In this document: positions 44,592 through 55,450 of the stretch, in pieces
Layout of the letters: the number at the start of each line of letters is the position of its first letter
Position numbering within the stretch: position 1 is the first letter of the stretch
NCBI GenBank assembly: GCA_027563935.2
Contig: CM050449.1
Location: 42,506,507-42,570,506, forward strand
Length of the DNA stretch: 64,000 nucleotides
Reading direction: 5' to 3'
Origin: Costus lasius
Taxonomy: Eukaryota > Streptophyta > Magnoliopsida > Zingiberales > Costaceae
Translations under genes and position numbers: made by a program
The notes under the pieces: generated by a model
Told to the model about the DNA's origin: nothing
What the model saw: only the letters and a program-made list of their open reading frames with translations
Database searches by the model: none

Positions 44592-47500
44592 CTAATGGTT
44601 GAGAAATCTCAAACCCATATTATTACAGTGCTTCTCATGCTTCTGCTGCGCCAGAGGCTTGGTAAGCGGGTCTGCCAGATTGTCATCTGTATGTACCTTG
44701 CAGACTTTGATCTCGCCACGATCAATGATCTCCCGGATCAAATGAAATCGTCTCTGTATGTGCTTGGACTTCTGGTGCGACCGTGGTTCCTTTGCCTGTG
44801 CGATTGCTCCAGTGTTATCACAGAAGATAACCAAAGGATCTGCACTTGAAGGAACGACACCAAGTTCTCTCATGAACTTACGAATCCACACTGCCTCCTT
44901 GGATGCTTCCGAGGCTGCAACATACTCGGCTTCTGTTGTGGAATCAGCAACAGTTGACTGTTTGAAACTTTTCCACACCACTGCTCCTCCATTCAAGCTA
45001 AATACATAGCCTGATTGCGATCGAAAATCATCCTGGTCCGACTGGAACGAAGCGTCAGTATATCCTTCAATACTGAGTTCTTCCTGACCACCATATATCA
45101 AGAACATATCTTTGGTTCTCCGCAGATATTTTAAAATGTTCTTGACTGCAATCCAGTGCGCCACACCTGGATTACTTTGGAACCGACTGGTCACGCTTAA
45201 CCCGTAAGCGACGTCTGGGCGAGTACACAACATCGCATACATTATGGACCCAATAGCCGAAGCATAAGGCGTATTGTCCATTTCATCTTTCTCAGTCTGT
45301 GTTTGTGGACACTGACTCTTCGAAAGATTCAGACCATGTCTGACTGGAAGATATCCTCTTTTAGAATTCTCTAAATGAAATCTCTCCAGGACTTTATCGA
45401 TGTAAGTACTCTGGCACAGCCCGAGAAGCCTCTTAGATCTATCCCTGTAGATCTTCACACCTAATACATAGGCTGCTTCTCTTAGATCTTTCATCTGAAA
45501 ACACTTCCTTAACCATGCCTTAACCGCATGCATTTCAGGAATGTCGTTTCCAATGATCAAGATATCATCGACGTAGAGGACTAAGAAAGTAATCACACTC
45601 CCACTAAACCTCTTATATACACACGGGTCATCCTCGTTCTTGATGAAACCAAATTCACTGATTGATTCATCAAAACGAATATTCCAGCTTCTAGATGCTT
45701 GCTTAAGTCCATAAATAGACTTCTTTAACTTGCATATCTTATGACGATCTGATGGATTAGTGAAACCTTCTGGTTGTGTCATATACACATCCTCATCCAG
45801 ATTTCCATTCAGGAAAGCTGTTTTCACATCCATTTGCCAAATCTCATAATCATAATATGCAGCTATCGCGAAAAGAATCCGAATAGACTTAAACATAGCT
45901 ACAGGTGAGAAAGTTTCATCATAATCTATCCCGTAGATTTGTTTGAAACCTTTCGCAACTAGCCTGCCTTTATAGGTAACCACGTTACCATCCATGTCAA
46001 TCTTCTTCTTGAAGATCCATTTACAGCCTATAGGGATAACTCCCGGAGGCGGATCAACCAAATCCCAGACTTGGTTATCTGACATGGAGTCCATCTCGGC
46101 GCGCATAGCTTCAAGCCATCTCGCTGACTCCGGTCCACTGACCGCATCCGCATAAGTGAGGGGTTCATCATTATCAATGATGTAGACTCCGTCATAGCGC
46201 TCAGGCTGTCGACGAATCCTTCCCGATCTTCGCGGTTCCCGTGATATCTGAGCCTCAGGTTGTTCAATAACCTGATCCACCGGCTCAGGCTCATCCAACT
46301 GTGCTTGACTACTTTGTCCTTCCTCTGGATTCTCATCCAGCATTATTTCTCTCCCACTGGCCTCTTGCAGAAGAAACTCCTTCTCAAGAAATATGGCCGT
46401 CCGAGCAACAAATACCTTGTTCTCTTTGGGATCGAAGAAATAATAACCCTTAGTTTCCTTAGGGTAACCGACAAAGATACATTTGTCAGATCTGCTCTCT
46501 AGTTTCCCAGAGGCGAGCTTTTTGACATAAGCCTCGTAGCCCCAGATCCTGATAAATGTCAAGCTCGGCTGTTTCCCATACCATAACTCATATGGCGTCT
46601 TTGAAACTGCCTTGGATGGCACTCGGTTTAGTACCTTTACAGCTGTCTCCAGTGCAAAACCCCAAAAGGAGTAAGGTAGAGTAGCCTGACTCATCATAGA
46701 ACGAACCATATCAAGTAACGTTCTATTTCTCCTCTCGGACACACCATTCCATTGCGGTGTTCCTGGCGGAGTGAGCTGTGAGATAATCCCACACTCCTTC
46801 AGATAGTCAGTAAACACATGACTCAAGTATTCTCCACCTCGATCAGAACGAAGTGCCTTGATATTTCGGCCTAGCTGATTTTGTACTTCATTCTTGAACT
46901 CTTTGAACTTGTCAAAAGATTCACTTTTATGTCTCATGAGATAGACATACCCATATCTACTGAAATCATCAGTAAAGGTAATGAAGTACTGATAGCCACC
47001 TCTGGCATGTTTACTAAATGGCCCACACACATCACTGTGTATAAGGTCAAGTAAACCTAAAGCCCTTTGACCTTTGTGAGGAAAAGGTGACTTCGTCATT
47101 TTACCCATTAAACAAGCCTTGCATGTATCAATCTCCTCATAGGAGAATGATCCCAGCAGTCCATGATCATGCAACCGCTTAATGCGTTTCTCGTTAATAT
47201 GGCCTAAACGACTATGCCATAGCAAGGTGCTGTCATCAGCATACTTGGCTTTCTTAATATCAATCTGCTGTATAGAACTTTCCATGTCCAACATGAATAA
47301 CCCATTGTTAATTGAACCAGTGGCATAAACAATATTATCAAAAGATAAAACACACTTTGAAATATTGCATTCAAAGGAAAATCCCTTCCTGACAAGAGCA
47401 GGAATGGAGATAATATTCTTAGTAATGCTGGGAACAAAGTAACAACTGTTTAGTTCCAATACAAGCCCAGATGGCAAAGAGATGAAATAGTCTCCTACAG

Positions 47501-48476
47501 CAACAGCAGCAACCCGTGCCCCGTTTCCAACTCGTAGGTCCACCTCATGCTGTCCCACCTGTCTTCTTCTCTTGAGTTCCTGTACATTTGAACAAATGTG
47601 AACTCCACATGCAGTGTCCAACACCCATGATATAGAAGAAGAAGAAACCATGACTTCCGTCACGTATATACCTGAGCCAGAAGCGAAGCTTCCCCTCTTA
47701 TCTCCTTGGAGCGCTTTACAGTCCTTTTTCCAGTGACCCAGCTGGCCATAGTGGAAACATCTGTATTCCTTGGACCGCTTAACCTTCTGCTTCAGAGCCT
47801 TGCTGTAATTCTTGACAGGGGTCTTGCCCTTCTTCCCCTTCTTCTTGTTCCTGGAAGGAACCATCAAGACAGAGGTTGAAGGCTTACCCTTCAGAGTTTC
47901 CTCAGTAGTCAAGAGCATATTCAGCAGCTCTGCCGGAGTACAATCGATTTTGTTCATATTAAAGTTAATAATGAACGCATCGAAAGAGGGCGGGAGAGAC
48001 TGCAGAATGATGTCTACAGCAAGCTCCTGGTTGATGGTATGCCCCAGTTTCTCTAGAGCCTCCTTGTGCCCAATCATCTTGAGCACGTGAGCTCCCACTG
48101 GGCTCCCTTCAGCCAGTTTGCTCTGAAAGAACAGCTTTGTCAGATTATAGCGTTCTGTCCTCGCCTGTGCAGCATACAGCATCTTGAGGTTTGCTATCAT
48201 GTCTATAGCAGACATATCCTCATGCTGACGCTGCAGCGGTGGCGTCATAGACGCTAGCATCAGGCAAGCGACATCAATGCTATCACTGACGTGCTTTTCA
48301 TAGGCTTCCCGAACCGCCCTTGCGGCGTTCGGAGCGGGCTGAGGCGGTATCGCCGTCTCGAGGACATACAGTTTCCTCTCTGCCTTAAGAACGATCTTAA
48401 GGTGTCCAAACCAGTCCGAGAAGTTCGGCCCAGCAAACTTCTCTCTTTCCAGTAGGGATCGCACATTGAAGCTCAT
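44592..48476 (-). CDS. gag-pol: Element G gag-pol polyprotein, 1294 codons, intact frame
   Basis: A single ATG-to-stop frame encoding the full copia polyprotein. Gag occupies about 1-235. The nucleocapsid motif at 240-253 reads CFHYGQLGHWKKDC: the second zinc-binding Cys (243) is Tyr, where F and I have Cys. Protease DTACG has its Asp at 287. HHCC ligands are at 421, 426, 452 and 455. Integrase catalytic residues D482, D545 and E581 are present, with the 35-residue D-E spacing. Reverse transcriptase spans about 800-1045 with YVDD at 968-971; RNase H about 1137-1265. Gag and pol are fused without the UAG seen in family 1. Other family-unusual changes are WGYEAYV (Cys in F and I) and KDLREAAY (Gly in F). 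The frame is intact, but RNA packaging may be impaired. Confidence 0.95.
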   Translation of the reverse strand: MSFNVRSLLEREKFAGPNFSDWFGHLKIVLKAERKLYVLETAIPPQPAPNAARAVREAYEKHVSDSIDVACLMLASMTPPLQRQHEDMSAIDMIANLKMLYAAQARTERYNLTKLFFQSKLAEGSPVGAHVLKMIGHKEALEKLGHTINQELAVDIILQSLPPSFDAFIINFNMNKIDCTPAELLNMLLTTEETLKGKPSTSVLMVPSRNKKKGKKGKTPVKNYSKALKQKVKRSKEYRCFHYGQLGHWKKDCKALQGDKRGSFASGSGIYVTEVMVSSSSISWVLDTACGVHICSNVQELKRRRQVGQHEVDLRVGNGARVAAVAVGDYFISLPSGLVLELNSCYFVPSITKNIISIPALVRKGFSFECNISKCVLSFDNIVYATGSINNGLFMLDMESSIQQIDIKKAKYADDSTLLWHSRLGHINEKRIKRLHDHGLLGSFSYEEIDTCKACLMGKMTKSPFPHKGQRALGLLDLIHSDVCGPFSKHARGGYQYFITFTDDFSRYGYVYLMRHKSESFDKFKEFKNEVQNQLGRNIKALRSDRGGEYLSHVFTDYLKECGIISQLTPPGTPQWNGVSERRNRTLLDMVRSMMSQATLPYSFWGFALETAVKVLNRVPSKAVSKTPYELWYGKQPSLTFIRIWGYEAYVKKLASGKLESRSDKCIFVGYPKETKGYYFFDPKENKVFVARTAIFLEKEFLLQEASGREIMLDENPEEGQSSQAQLDEPEPVDQVIEQPEAQISREPRRSGRIRRQPERYDGVYIIDNDEPLTYADAVSGPESARWLEAMRAEMDSMSDNQVWDLVDPPPGVIPIGCKWIFKKKIDMDGNVVTYKGRLVAKGFKQIYGIDYDETFSPVAMFKSIRILFAIAAYYDYEIWQMDVKTAFLNGNLDEDVYMTQPEGFTNPSDRHKICKLKKSIYGLKQASRSWNIRFDESISEFGFIKNEDDPCVYKRFSGSVITFLVLYVDDILIIGNDIPEMHAVKAWLRKCFQMKDLREAAYVLGVKIYRDRSKRLLGLCQSTYIDKVLERFHLENSKRGYLPVRHGLNLSKSQCPQTQTEKDEMDNTPYASAIGSIMYAMLCTRPDVAYGLSVTSRFQSNPGVAHWIAVKNILKYLRRTKDMFLIYGGQEELSIEGYTDASFQSDQDDFRSQSGYVFSLNGGAVVWKSFKQSTVADSTTEAEYVAASEASKEAVWIRKFMRELGVVPSSADPLVIFCDNTGAIAQAKEPRSHQKSKHIQRRFHLIREIIDRGEIKVCKVHTDDNLADPLTKPLAQQKHEKHCNNMGLRFLNH

Positions 48477-50124
48477 GGTGTTCGTTGCTGCAGGTATCTA
48501 CAACAATGCAAGAACAGCAAGGTCAGTATCAATGTAAAGAATCAATTCAGGACTTAAGAATGATTCTTTTTCTCACTATTTTATCTGGCTGAAAAATCCA
48601 GCAAAACAGCCCGAAAGAGTAGAACTCTTTAGTGAGATGGGATCCAGATTTCATACTTGGTCTCCGCGTCCCGCTCAGGCGAGATAAGATGCACAGAGAG
48701 TACAAGCACTAATCTCTGGTAGGCAGTCCCTGCCAATCGCCAACCCGTGCGATTCCCCTTCATCTGGGCAATCCAGCAGACTGTGCCAACTGAGTTGGTA
48801 CAACACAATCTCTGACCCCACAGATGGCTGCCTCCATGCGCTACCTTATGCGCCACATATGTAGCCAACACGGTCAAGCTGACCCGACCTACTCCCTGGA
48901 CCACCACGTGCTATGCTGAGCAACGAGAAGCGATAAATCCCTTCTCTGTAACACGCAGGTGATAAATAAATCATGCTGTTCTACTTATTTAAACAATAAA
49001 AGAAAGCATGGATCTTATGTGGTAAAAGCCCATAGCCCTAGTAAGACCTTAATCTAACTTAAGTCTTCACTTGCTTTTCTTCATGTAGCTTTAGCTGCTC
49101 ATCTGGCCCAACCCAGGGCCCAAGCGCCAATTGCAGCTCAGGTGCGCCCACCAGGGAAAATGCGCCTGGTCCCAGAGTCGAACCCTGGACCTCCCACCTG
49201 GTCAAGCCACTGCTGCATGCGCCTCTGCCAAGTGTGCTCTGTGCTCTTGTCTGATTAATTTACAAATTAATCTATCTAGACAAGATTGACACGCAGGTCA
49301 ATTACATTTTATAAATTAAATAAATGTGATGCGCAGATCACAATTAAGAATTAATTTACAAAATTAAAGTCCAGGCACGCAGGCCCCAGCACAGCACACA
49401 TTTAATATGGGCAGCCCACATAAGAATAAATAAACAAACATAGGCATCAATCAACATGTGATCCAATCAAGAAAATTAAATTTTTTGAAAAACCCCATAG
49501 GCATCAATTTTAATTTCCTTATGTGCCCTACATCCTTACAACGGTCCATTACTAGGGATCCACTCATCCAACCTAGTCAGATCCACTGCCCTTGCATGCA
49601 CCAAGTCCTAACTGACTTGAGTCGACCAAAAGGTCAACCATGCATGCGCCAGGGCTGAACAACCACAATGAGGTCTGGCAAACGGGTGTGACCCCGGGCC
49701 TAACTCATGTGCGTTCATAGGTTGTCTCAATCAGACATCGCTACACGCCTATCTGCAGTCGACCTATAGCCACCAGGTGCTTGCGCACAGGTGCTATCTG
49801 GTCAACCCATCAAGGCTGTCAGATGGTCTGATCAGACTGTCTGGATCTAACCTAGGGGATGACTTCAACCCTAGTAACCCGTCTAAGGGTTTACAGTAAG
49901 GCCTTAGATCTAGTGTGAGTCGCGCAAGTATTTAAGTTTTTAAGAAAACCAACAACATACAAGCGCCAACTGAAGGTAACCTCATACATGCGCCATAAAC
50001 AAAATACAAGTGTCGCCTATGATAACTTAACATGTATTTTCGCATGTGATACAGATCTAAGCATTGTTCGCAAACAAGGATCACAAAATGGCTTGCAATC
50101 ATAAAACATGCATGAAACCTAGGC
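48477..50124 (-). other. Leader of element G
   Basis: About 1.65 kb without supported coding. Similar to the leaders of F and I. Small open frames on either strand are not conserved. Confidence 0.75.
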
Positions 50125-50135
50125 CTCTGATACCA
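50125..50135 (-). other. Primer-binding site of element G, 11-base match
   Basis: TGGTATCAGAG followed by G where F and I have C (TGGTATCAGAGC). The match to initiator Met-tRNA is thus one base shorter. Confidence 0.88.
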
Positions 50136-50137
50136 AT

Positions 50138-51816
50138 TGTAAGTCCCCACAAGGGGGTGAAACCCTAAAGCATTGGCGCATATGGAAGATGCAAGCAGCG
50201 GAAAGGGGGTTTCTAGATCTTGCATGCGATATGATTAACAAAAGGAACCCGATTGCATATAGAGAAGGATCATACCATAGCCATTTCTAGATGGCGCCTT
50301 GGAAGCAAAGATCAAACTTGATCTTCTCCAGAGGTGACGCACACAGTTGATGTTGCCTACTCCTCCTTGCGATCCTTGTGCTAGCAAGGTCCAAAGATGT
50401 CTTGGTCGAGTGAAGGAAAAAGAAAGAACTTCTCAGCTTGGCGATTTTTCCTTGTCGTCTCTTCCTCTCCTCCACGCGAGAATGCCTCAAGAGCCAAAGC
50501 CAAGTTGGCGACTAAGCGTGAAGGCGTGAAGAGGGAGGACGTGAAAACGTGGCCACGTTGAGAAGTGCTATCCAAAAATAGCATATAACTTCTCCACATG
50601 CGATCTTGGGTTTACCCCAATCGCAAACTCCACTTCACCCTTGAACCATGCGCTCATTCATGAGCCGGTTCACTTGAATTTGGTTCAATAACCAAATAAA
50701 CCAAGCCATAAGTCCAGATCACATTAAAACCCTAAGGTACTTGATCTGACCGTTCATCTCCTTGATGCTCCTGATCTCACCGATCTAGCATCCAATCTCT
50801 CAATCGAAGCTTACCGATCTTAAGCCCTAATCAATCAAACATGATCAGACCAGATCTCACTTACAATCAGAGATTAAATCCCTTTAAACTGAACCTGAAC
50901 AATTCAGTCCACACGATCTGACTCAAGTAAGCCATATCATCAAATTGTGCGACCCTGAGGGTTTCCTTTAAATGTCGGTAACGATAACTCACGTCATCAC
51001 GATCAGTGAGGGGTATCTAGCAACACATCACTGTCTCCCGATATAAAGAAAAGAGTCTTCCAAGACTACACCCAAAAATAGCACAAGTGTGAATCAACTC
51101 ACTAGGCATGCATATTTCCTTTGCCACTGGATGTTCTTATTGGACAAGCGTGTCAAGCTTGTAACTCCAATATGACGAGCATGATTAGAACAGATGAACA
51201 CTGTCACCTGGGTATGGCCATACTCTTTTCTCAATCATCTCATCCAGGGGGCCCCTTTAGAACATCACACTCCTTAAACAAGGAGACGGCAATCCTTTGT
51301 CTATCACTAGTGCCCTAACCTGATTCAAGCTCACCATCCAAGATAGTCTATAATCATTATGTTTCAAATGATATTGAACTACCTCAAAACAATGACAATC
51401 ATCATTTAGAAACACAAGTGATCTCAAGTCAGAGGAAATGTGCCACTTGTCGCAATCAAGGAATATTCACATTGTGACAAACAATTGAATATCCTAGTAG
51501 GGTCTGTCCAGTACATCCAATGTACCCATGAGTCTACATCTTATTCCATGCTCGAAGCATCCTATAAGATTAGAACACATATTAGTCTCAATCATATCAA
51601 GGCTGTCTCATGTTCACCAAGATATCTCGACTAAGGACTTTACTGCATGTCAGCCTAGCTGAACAGCTTTGAGACATTATTCAGAAGTACACTTATTACA
51701 GCAGACAAGGTAACAACCTGAATAACAACCATGCCTATATAAACATAAGAGTTTATTACATGATACTGTTACAATCCCAAGGCCTCAAACATTAGCCTTA
51801 AGGGCATACCCCAACA
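50138..51816 (-). repeat. 5' LTR of element G (1679 bp)
   Basis: Plus-strand ends TGTAAGTCCCC ... CCCCAACA. Nearly identical to 42893-44571. Confidence 0.95.
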
Positions 51817-51821
51817 GTCAT

Positions 51822-53308
51822 GACCCATATGAGAAGATCAATGGACAGACATAGGATTTGCCCCTTCCCTAAGGAAGTATGATATCCATGGAGCTCCTTT
51901 ATGGTTCTATGACTGAGAGTGTATGGCCATACCCAGGTGAGAACCTGTTTTAGTCATAGCCATGTGATTGGATTAAAACAAGTGGTGACACACTTGTCCA
52001 ATCGGATATCAGTTCGGCAAAGAGACTGTAATGCATCTGTACCTAGTTGCGATGATGGGGATGTCGATGTCGATATCCATTCCATTGACCTGGGTAGTAG
52101 CGATGCACTGTTAGGTGCCACTCACTGCTTGTGATGACCTCTGGTCAGCACTGCCAGCGTCAGAAGAACCTACAGGGTCGCACACCTTGATACTTGAGTT
52201 CTCGTATTGATCGGGAAGCCTTATGATCGAGTTATTGGATAACTCGGATCTAATTGGGAGATTTCATCAGCGCCAATGGGCCTGATGAGATGGAAGAATG
52301 TTATTGGAGCCAAACTTCATTTTTGGCAGGTTGACCCATATTTGACCACGGTTGGTCACATTTGGATTAGGGTTGTATTGGATTGGATCCAAGTGCTTAA
52401 TCAACCTATGCAATGATGTTTGGTCTAGCTCATTATCCAATGAGGCCCAATAACAAGTTCTCATGAAGAGATGAGAGGCTAAAAGGGTATAATGGGGAGA
52501 AACATGAACCATTAGGCGCCTAGGGGCATAATGGGGTCATGTTGGCGCCTTTGCTTCATTATGGAAGTAAAGGGCGCCTCCCCCTCTCTTCCTAGGATGG
52601 AATGCATGCCTCTATGGCATTGTTTGAAATGCAAGGCAAGGCCTTGGCGCACAAGGAAAGGCGTGGGAACAAAAGGTAAGGTTGAATGAGAATTATGGAA
52701 ATGTCTTGGAGACTTTCCTTATCTCAAACCTCCTCATCCTAGCCCTACACTTGTCATGATCCTAGCCATTACCCTAACCGCCTCTTGCCCTATAAATATG
52801 ACCCTAGTCGCCCCCTCTTGTGTGTAATCAATCCTTGAAGGCGTGAACACAAGAGGAGGGGCGAAAGGCTTGGGACAAGGGCGCATCTTCTTCCATAACC
52901 GCTAGTTTCTTCCCTTCTTCCTCCTTGGCGCAAGAGAAGGAAAGGCTTGGAGGCATTCTCCCTTCTCCTCTCTTCTTCTTCAATTGGCGCTTCTACCTTG
53001 GAGGTGGCGCAAGCATTCAAGAAGAGAACTAAGGCTTGGATCTTCTTCCCGAGGCTAGCACCGGGCGTGGGAGAAGAGAACTCAAGAGATCCGTGTGTGT
53101 GAGACTGCAGAGGGCGCACACTTGGGCGCCTACATCGGCATCGCTCTACATTGCTCTTAAGGTATTTCCTAACTCATCGTGTCGACTCCCTTGCTTGCGA
53201 TCTTCACTGGGTTTTTGGGACTGACCTATTTCGGGGACATTCTTCCGCTGGGAAAAATATATGTCCATAACTCTGAAAATTGTAAAATGTCTCCGGGGTT
53301 TCCCAACA
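51822..53308 (+). repeat. Family-1 LTR segment S3, second part; 5' LTR end of element H
   Basis: Resumes at GACCCATATGAGAAGATC and runs to TTTCCCAACA at 53308, matching LTR A bases about 472-1955. It includes the TATA box at 52791-52798. Together with S2 it forms the long arms of an inverted repeat. Confidence 0.9.
52791..52798 (+). promoter_or_regulatory. TATA box in 5' LTR of element H
   Basis: TATAAATA in CTTGCCCTATAAATATGACC, the conserved family-1 LTR promoter position. Confidence 0.65.
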
Positions 53309-53309
53309 G

Positions 53310-53321
53310 TGGTATCAGAGC
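53310..53321 (+). other. Primer-binding site, initiator Met-tRNA (element H)
   Basis: TGGTATCAGAGC one base after the LTR end, with the same spacing as element A. Confidence 0.93.
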
Positions 53322-54971
53322 GACTTGCAAGACTCGAACGATGTTTTATGCTTTTCTTCCATGCTCACATGCCATATCTCTATTTTCGTAAATAGCATGA
53401 TGCATGGAAATTGATTTTTCTAAAAGTAGAAAAATTAGGGTTTCTTGTTTCTATCATCCTCTCAATCTCTTTTGGAATTTTTGGACTATTTTTCTTGTTT
53501 GATTTAAAGATCAAAGGCGCACGTGATTTTGTCAAGTAGGATGGGCATTGTGTCTTCGGACTGGCCAAGTCTCTTGATCTGACAAAATTGCCAGCCGAAA
53601 GGATCTCTGAAATCATCATGAAAAATAAATCGCAATAAACCAAAAGACTTGTGAGAAGAAGATGAGAAAAAGAAACTGGTTTTGTGAAAAAGTAAAATTT
53701 CAGATTTTATGTTTTTCATGAGCATGTAGAATTGCATGAGTAAATACCTTGATTGTGCATGATGTTGTGATCATTAGTCAAGCCCCCCCCCCTTTGCATG
53801 CCTGCGATGTATCCTTGTGCGGCCTACGTGCCATCTTTTTCATTATTTTTGTATAAATTAAGAGGAAGATTAAGGGCTAGGCGCATCCTTCTTGGACCTT
53901 GATGCTCGCATCTTGCTTGATGGCGCAAGCATGCAAGGTGGCGCATGCAAGCTGGTGCTTGGTTGCTTGGTGGCGTAAAAGGTCTTGGCCCCTTGCATGG
54001 TGGCCACCTTCCTTGGAGGAAGACCATGGCATTGGCCGAACCTATGGGGAACTTCGAAAGTATTCCTCTACGGTTTGAGAGCTAAACCATGAGAGAAGGA
54101 CCTTGGAGCCAACCTTGAAGTTCAAGTTAGAGGTCGGCTAGGCTAGGTCTAGTTTTTGGGGCTTGAGTTCTAGGACAAGAGTTGAACCTATTTCATGGCA
54201 TGGATTAGTTCAATGTCTTGTAAAGGATATGATCACATCATCCTTTACTGCTTTTATTATTATCTGCAGAAGCATGCCTGAAATGTTTTACCGTTATGTT
54301 ATCACTATAGGATTGCATGCCTATAATGATAGACATAAGATAAAACTGAGATGATGAGACCTTAAACAAAAACCCTCAATTAAAATATCAAGTCTGGTAG
54401 CCTTCTAACGCGTAGCCCTCACTAAGCTATCGATCAGTGGAGTTGTGAATTGTTTCCCACCCTCGTGGGACACACCCACTTATCTTTAGAAAGTGCGTGG
54501 TGGCAATGGTTTCCCTAGTCCAGTTTTAACCTGGGCGTGCCTTCGCAAGGAAACTCGTTGGCCCTGGGCATAACGGTTAGGAATGGACTTGACTAGAAGT
54601 TCACATATGCTGGGCACATGGTGAAAGTCTAGAGGCATCATTGAGAGGTAAAGGTTTCATGTTGTATCCAGCCCTCGCTGGACATGAAATGCCCAGACTG
54701 TCTCGACAAGGGGAGTTGCTTGGAGCAACCGGCCGGCGCGCCCACCTTAGGAAGCATGGGTTACTTTGTGCATCTCATCCCACCCTCGTGGGATGCAAAG
54801 CCTCATGTGAAATAAGGATCCCATCTCACTTGGAAGTCTTAAACTTCCCGATTGACTTTGTGGGTTGTCAATGCGAATTTAAAATAGTGAGAGCAGAAAT
54901 CATTTAAAATAAGTCCAGTTTAAATGATTCGAAGTAGTACTATTCTGCTGTTTCTTGGTTGTTGTAGAACA
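53322..54971 (+). other. Leader of element H
   Basis: Closely similar in reverse complement to the leader of A (4658-6306), including a C-run at 53785-53796 that varies in length between the two. No supported coding. Confidence 0.78.
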
Positions 54972-55450
54972 ATGGCTGTGAACAATGGCAGATGGTCACT
55001 GCGATCTACCCTGGAAAGGGATAAGTTGGTTGGATCCAACTTAAAGGATTGGTATATGAACTTGAGAATTGTGCTCAAGCTCGAGAGGAAGCTATATGTC
55101 CTTGAGAAGCCAATTCCTGAATCACTTCCATGCTTGGCCTCGGCGGCTGAGAAGGATGCTTATGATAAGCATCAAGCTGATACTTCGGAGGTTGCACAAT
55201 TGATGCTAACCAACATGTCGCCTGAGCTTAGAGGGCAATATGAATCTAAGAGTGCTCTGAAATTATTTCTAATCTAAGGCAGCTCTTTGATGCATTGGTT
55301 GAGCTCAACCCTCCTAAAGTAGACATTCAGTGTGTTAAGCCCAAAGGCTTAACTAATACATTGAAAACAAAGATGGAAAGAATCAGGAATAATAAGTGCT
55401 ACTCATGTGGAGGACCACCTCACATGATAAAGGACATAGTACGACTTTAG
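54972..55450 (+). pseudogene. gag: Element H gag remnant, shortened and ending at the shared UAG
   Basis: Starts ATG with MAVNNGRWSLRSTLERDKLVGSN, parallel to the gag of A through about residue 100. Then a frameshift gives a stop near 55275, and about 100 or more residues are missing. The distal part is in phase with pol and reads CYSCGGPPHMIKDIVRL then UAG (55448-55450). It is a zinc knuckle whose last Cys is Ile, and its sequence is clearly unlike the A knuckle. The front and middle thus differ from A far more than pol does. This suggests a separate gag lineage or exchange between elements. Confidence 0.75.

Larger units (their letters stand above)
42893..51816 (-). mobile_element. Ty1/copia element G (family 2), complete and very young, gag-pol open
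   Basis: Both LTRs are 1679 bp and differ at about seven positions by eye (near 0.4 per cent). The target duplication GTCAT is exact at 42888-42892 and 51817-51821. Order on the minus strand: LTR 50138-51816, primer site, leader, one continuous gag-pol frame, polypurine tract, LTR 42893-44571. It is the only complete element here with an unbroken polyprotein, although the gag zinc knuckle is mutated. Confidence 0.96.
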
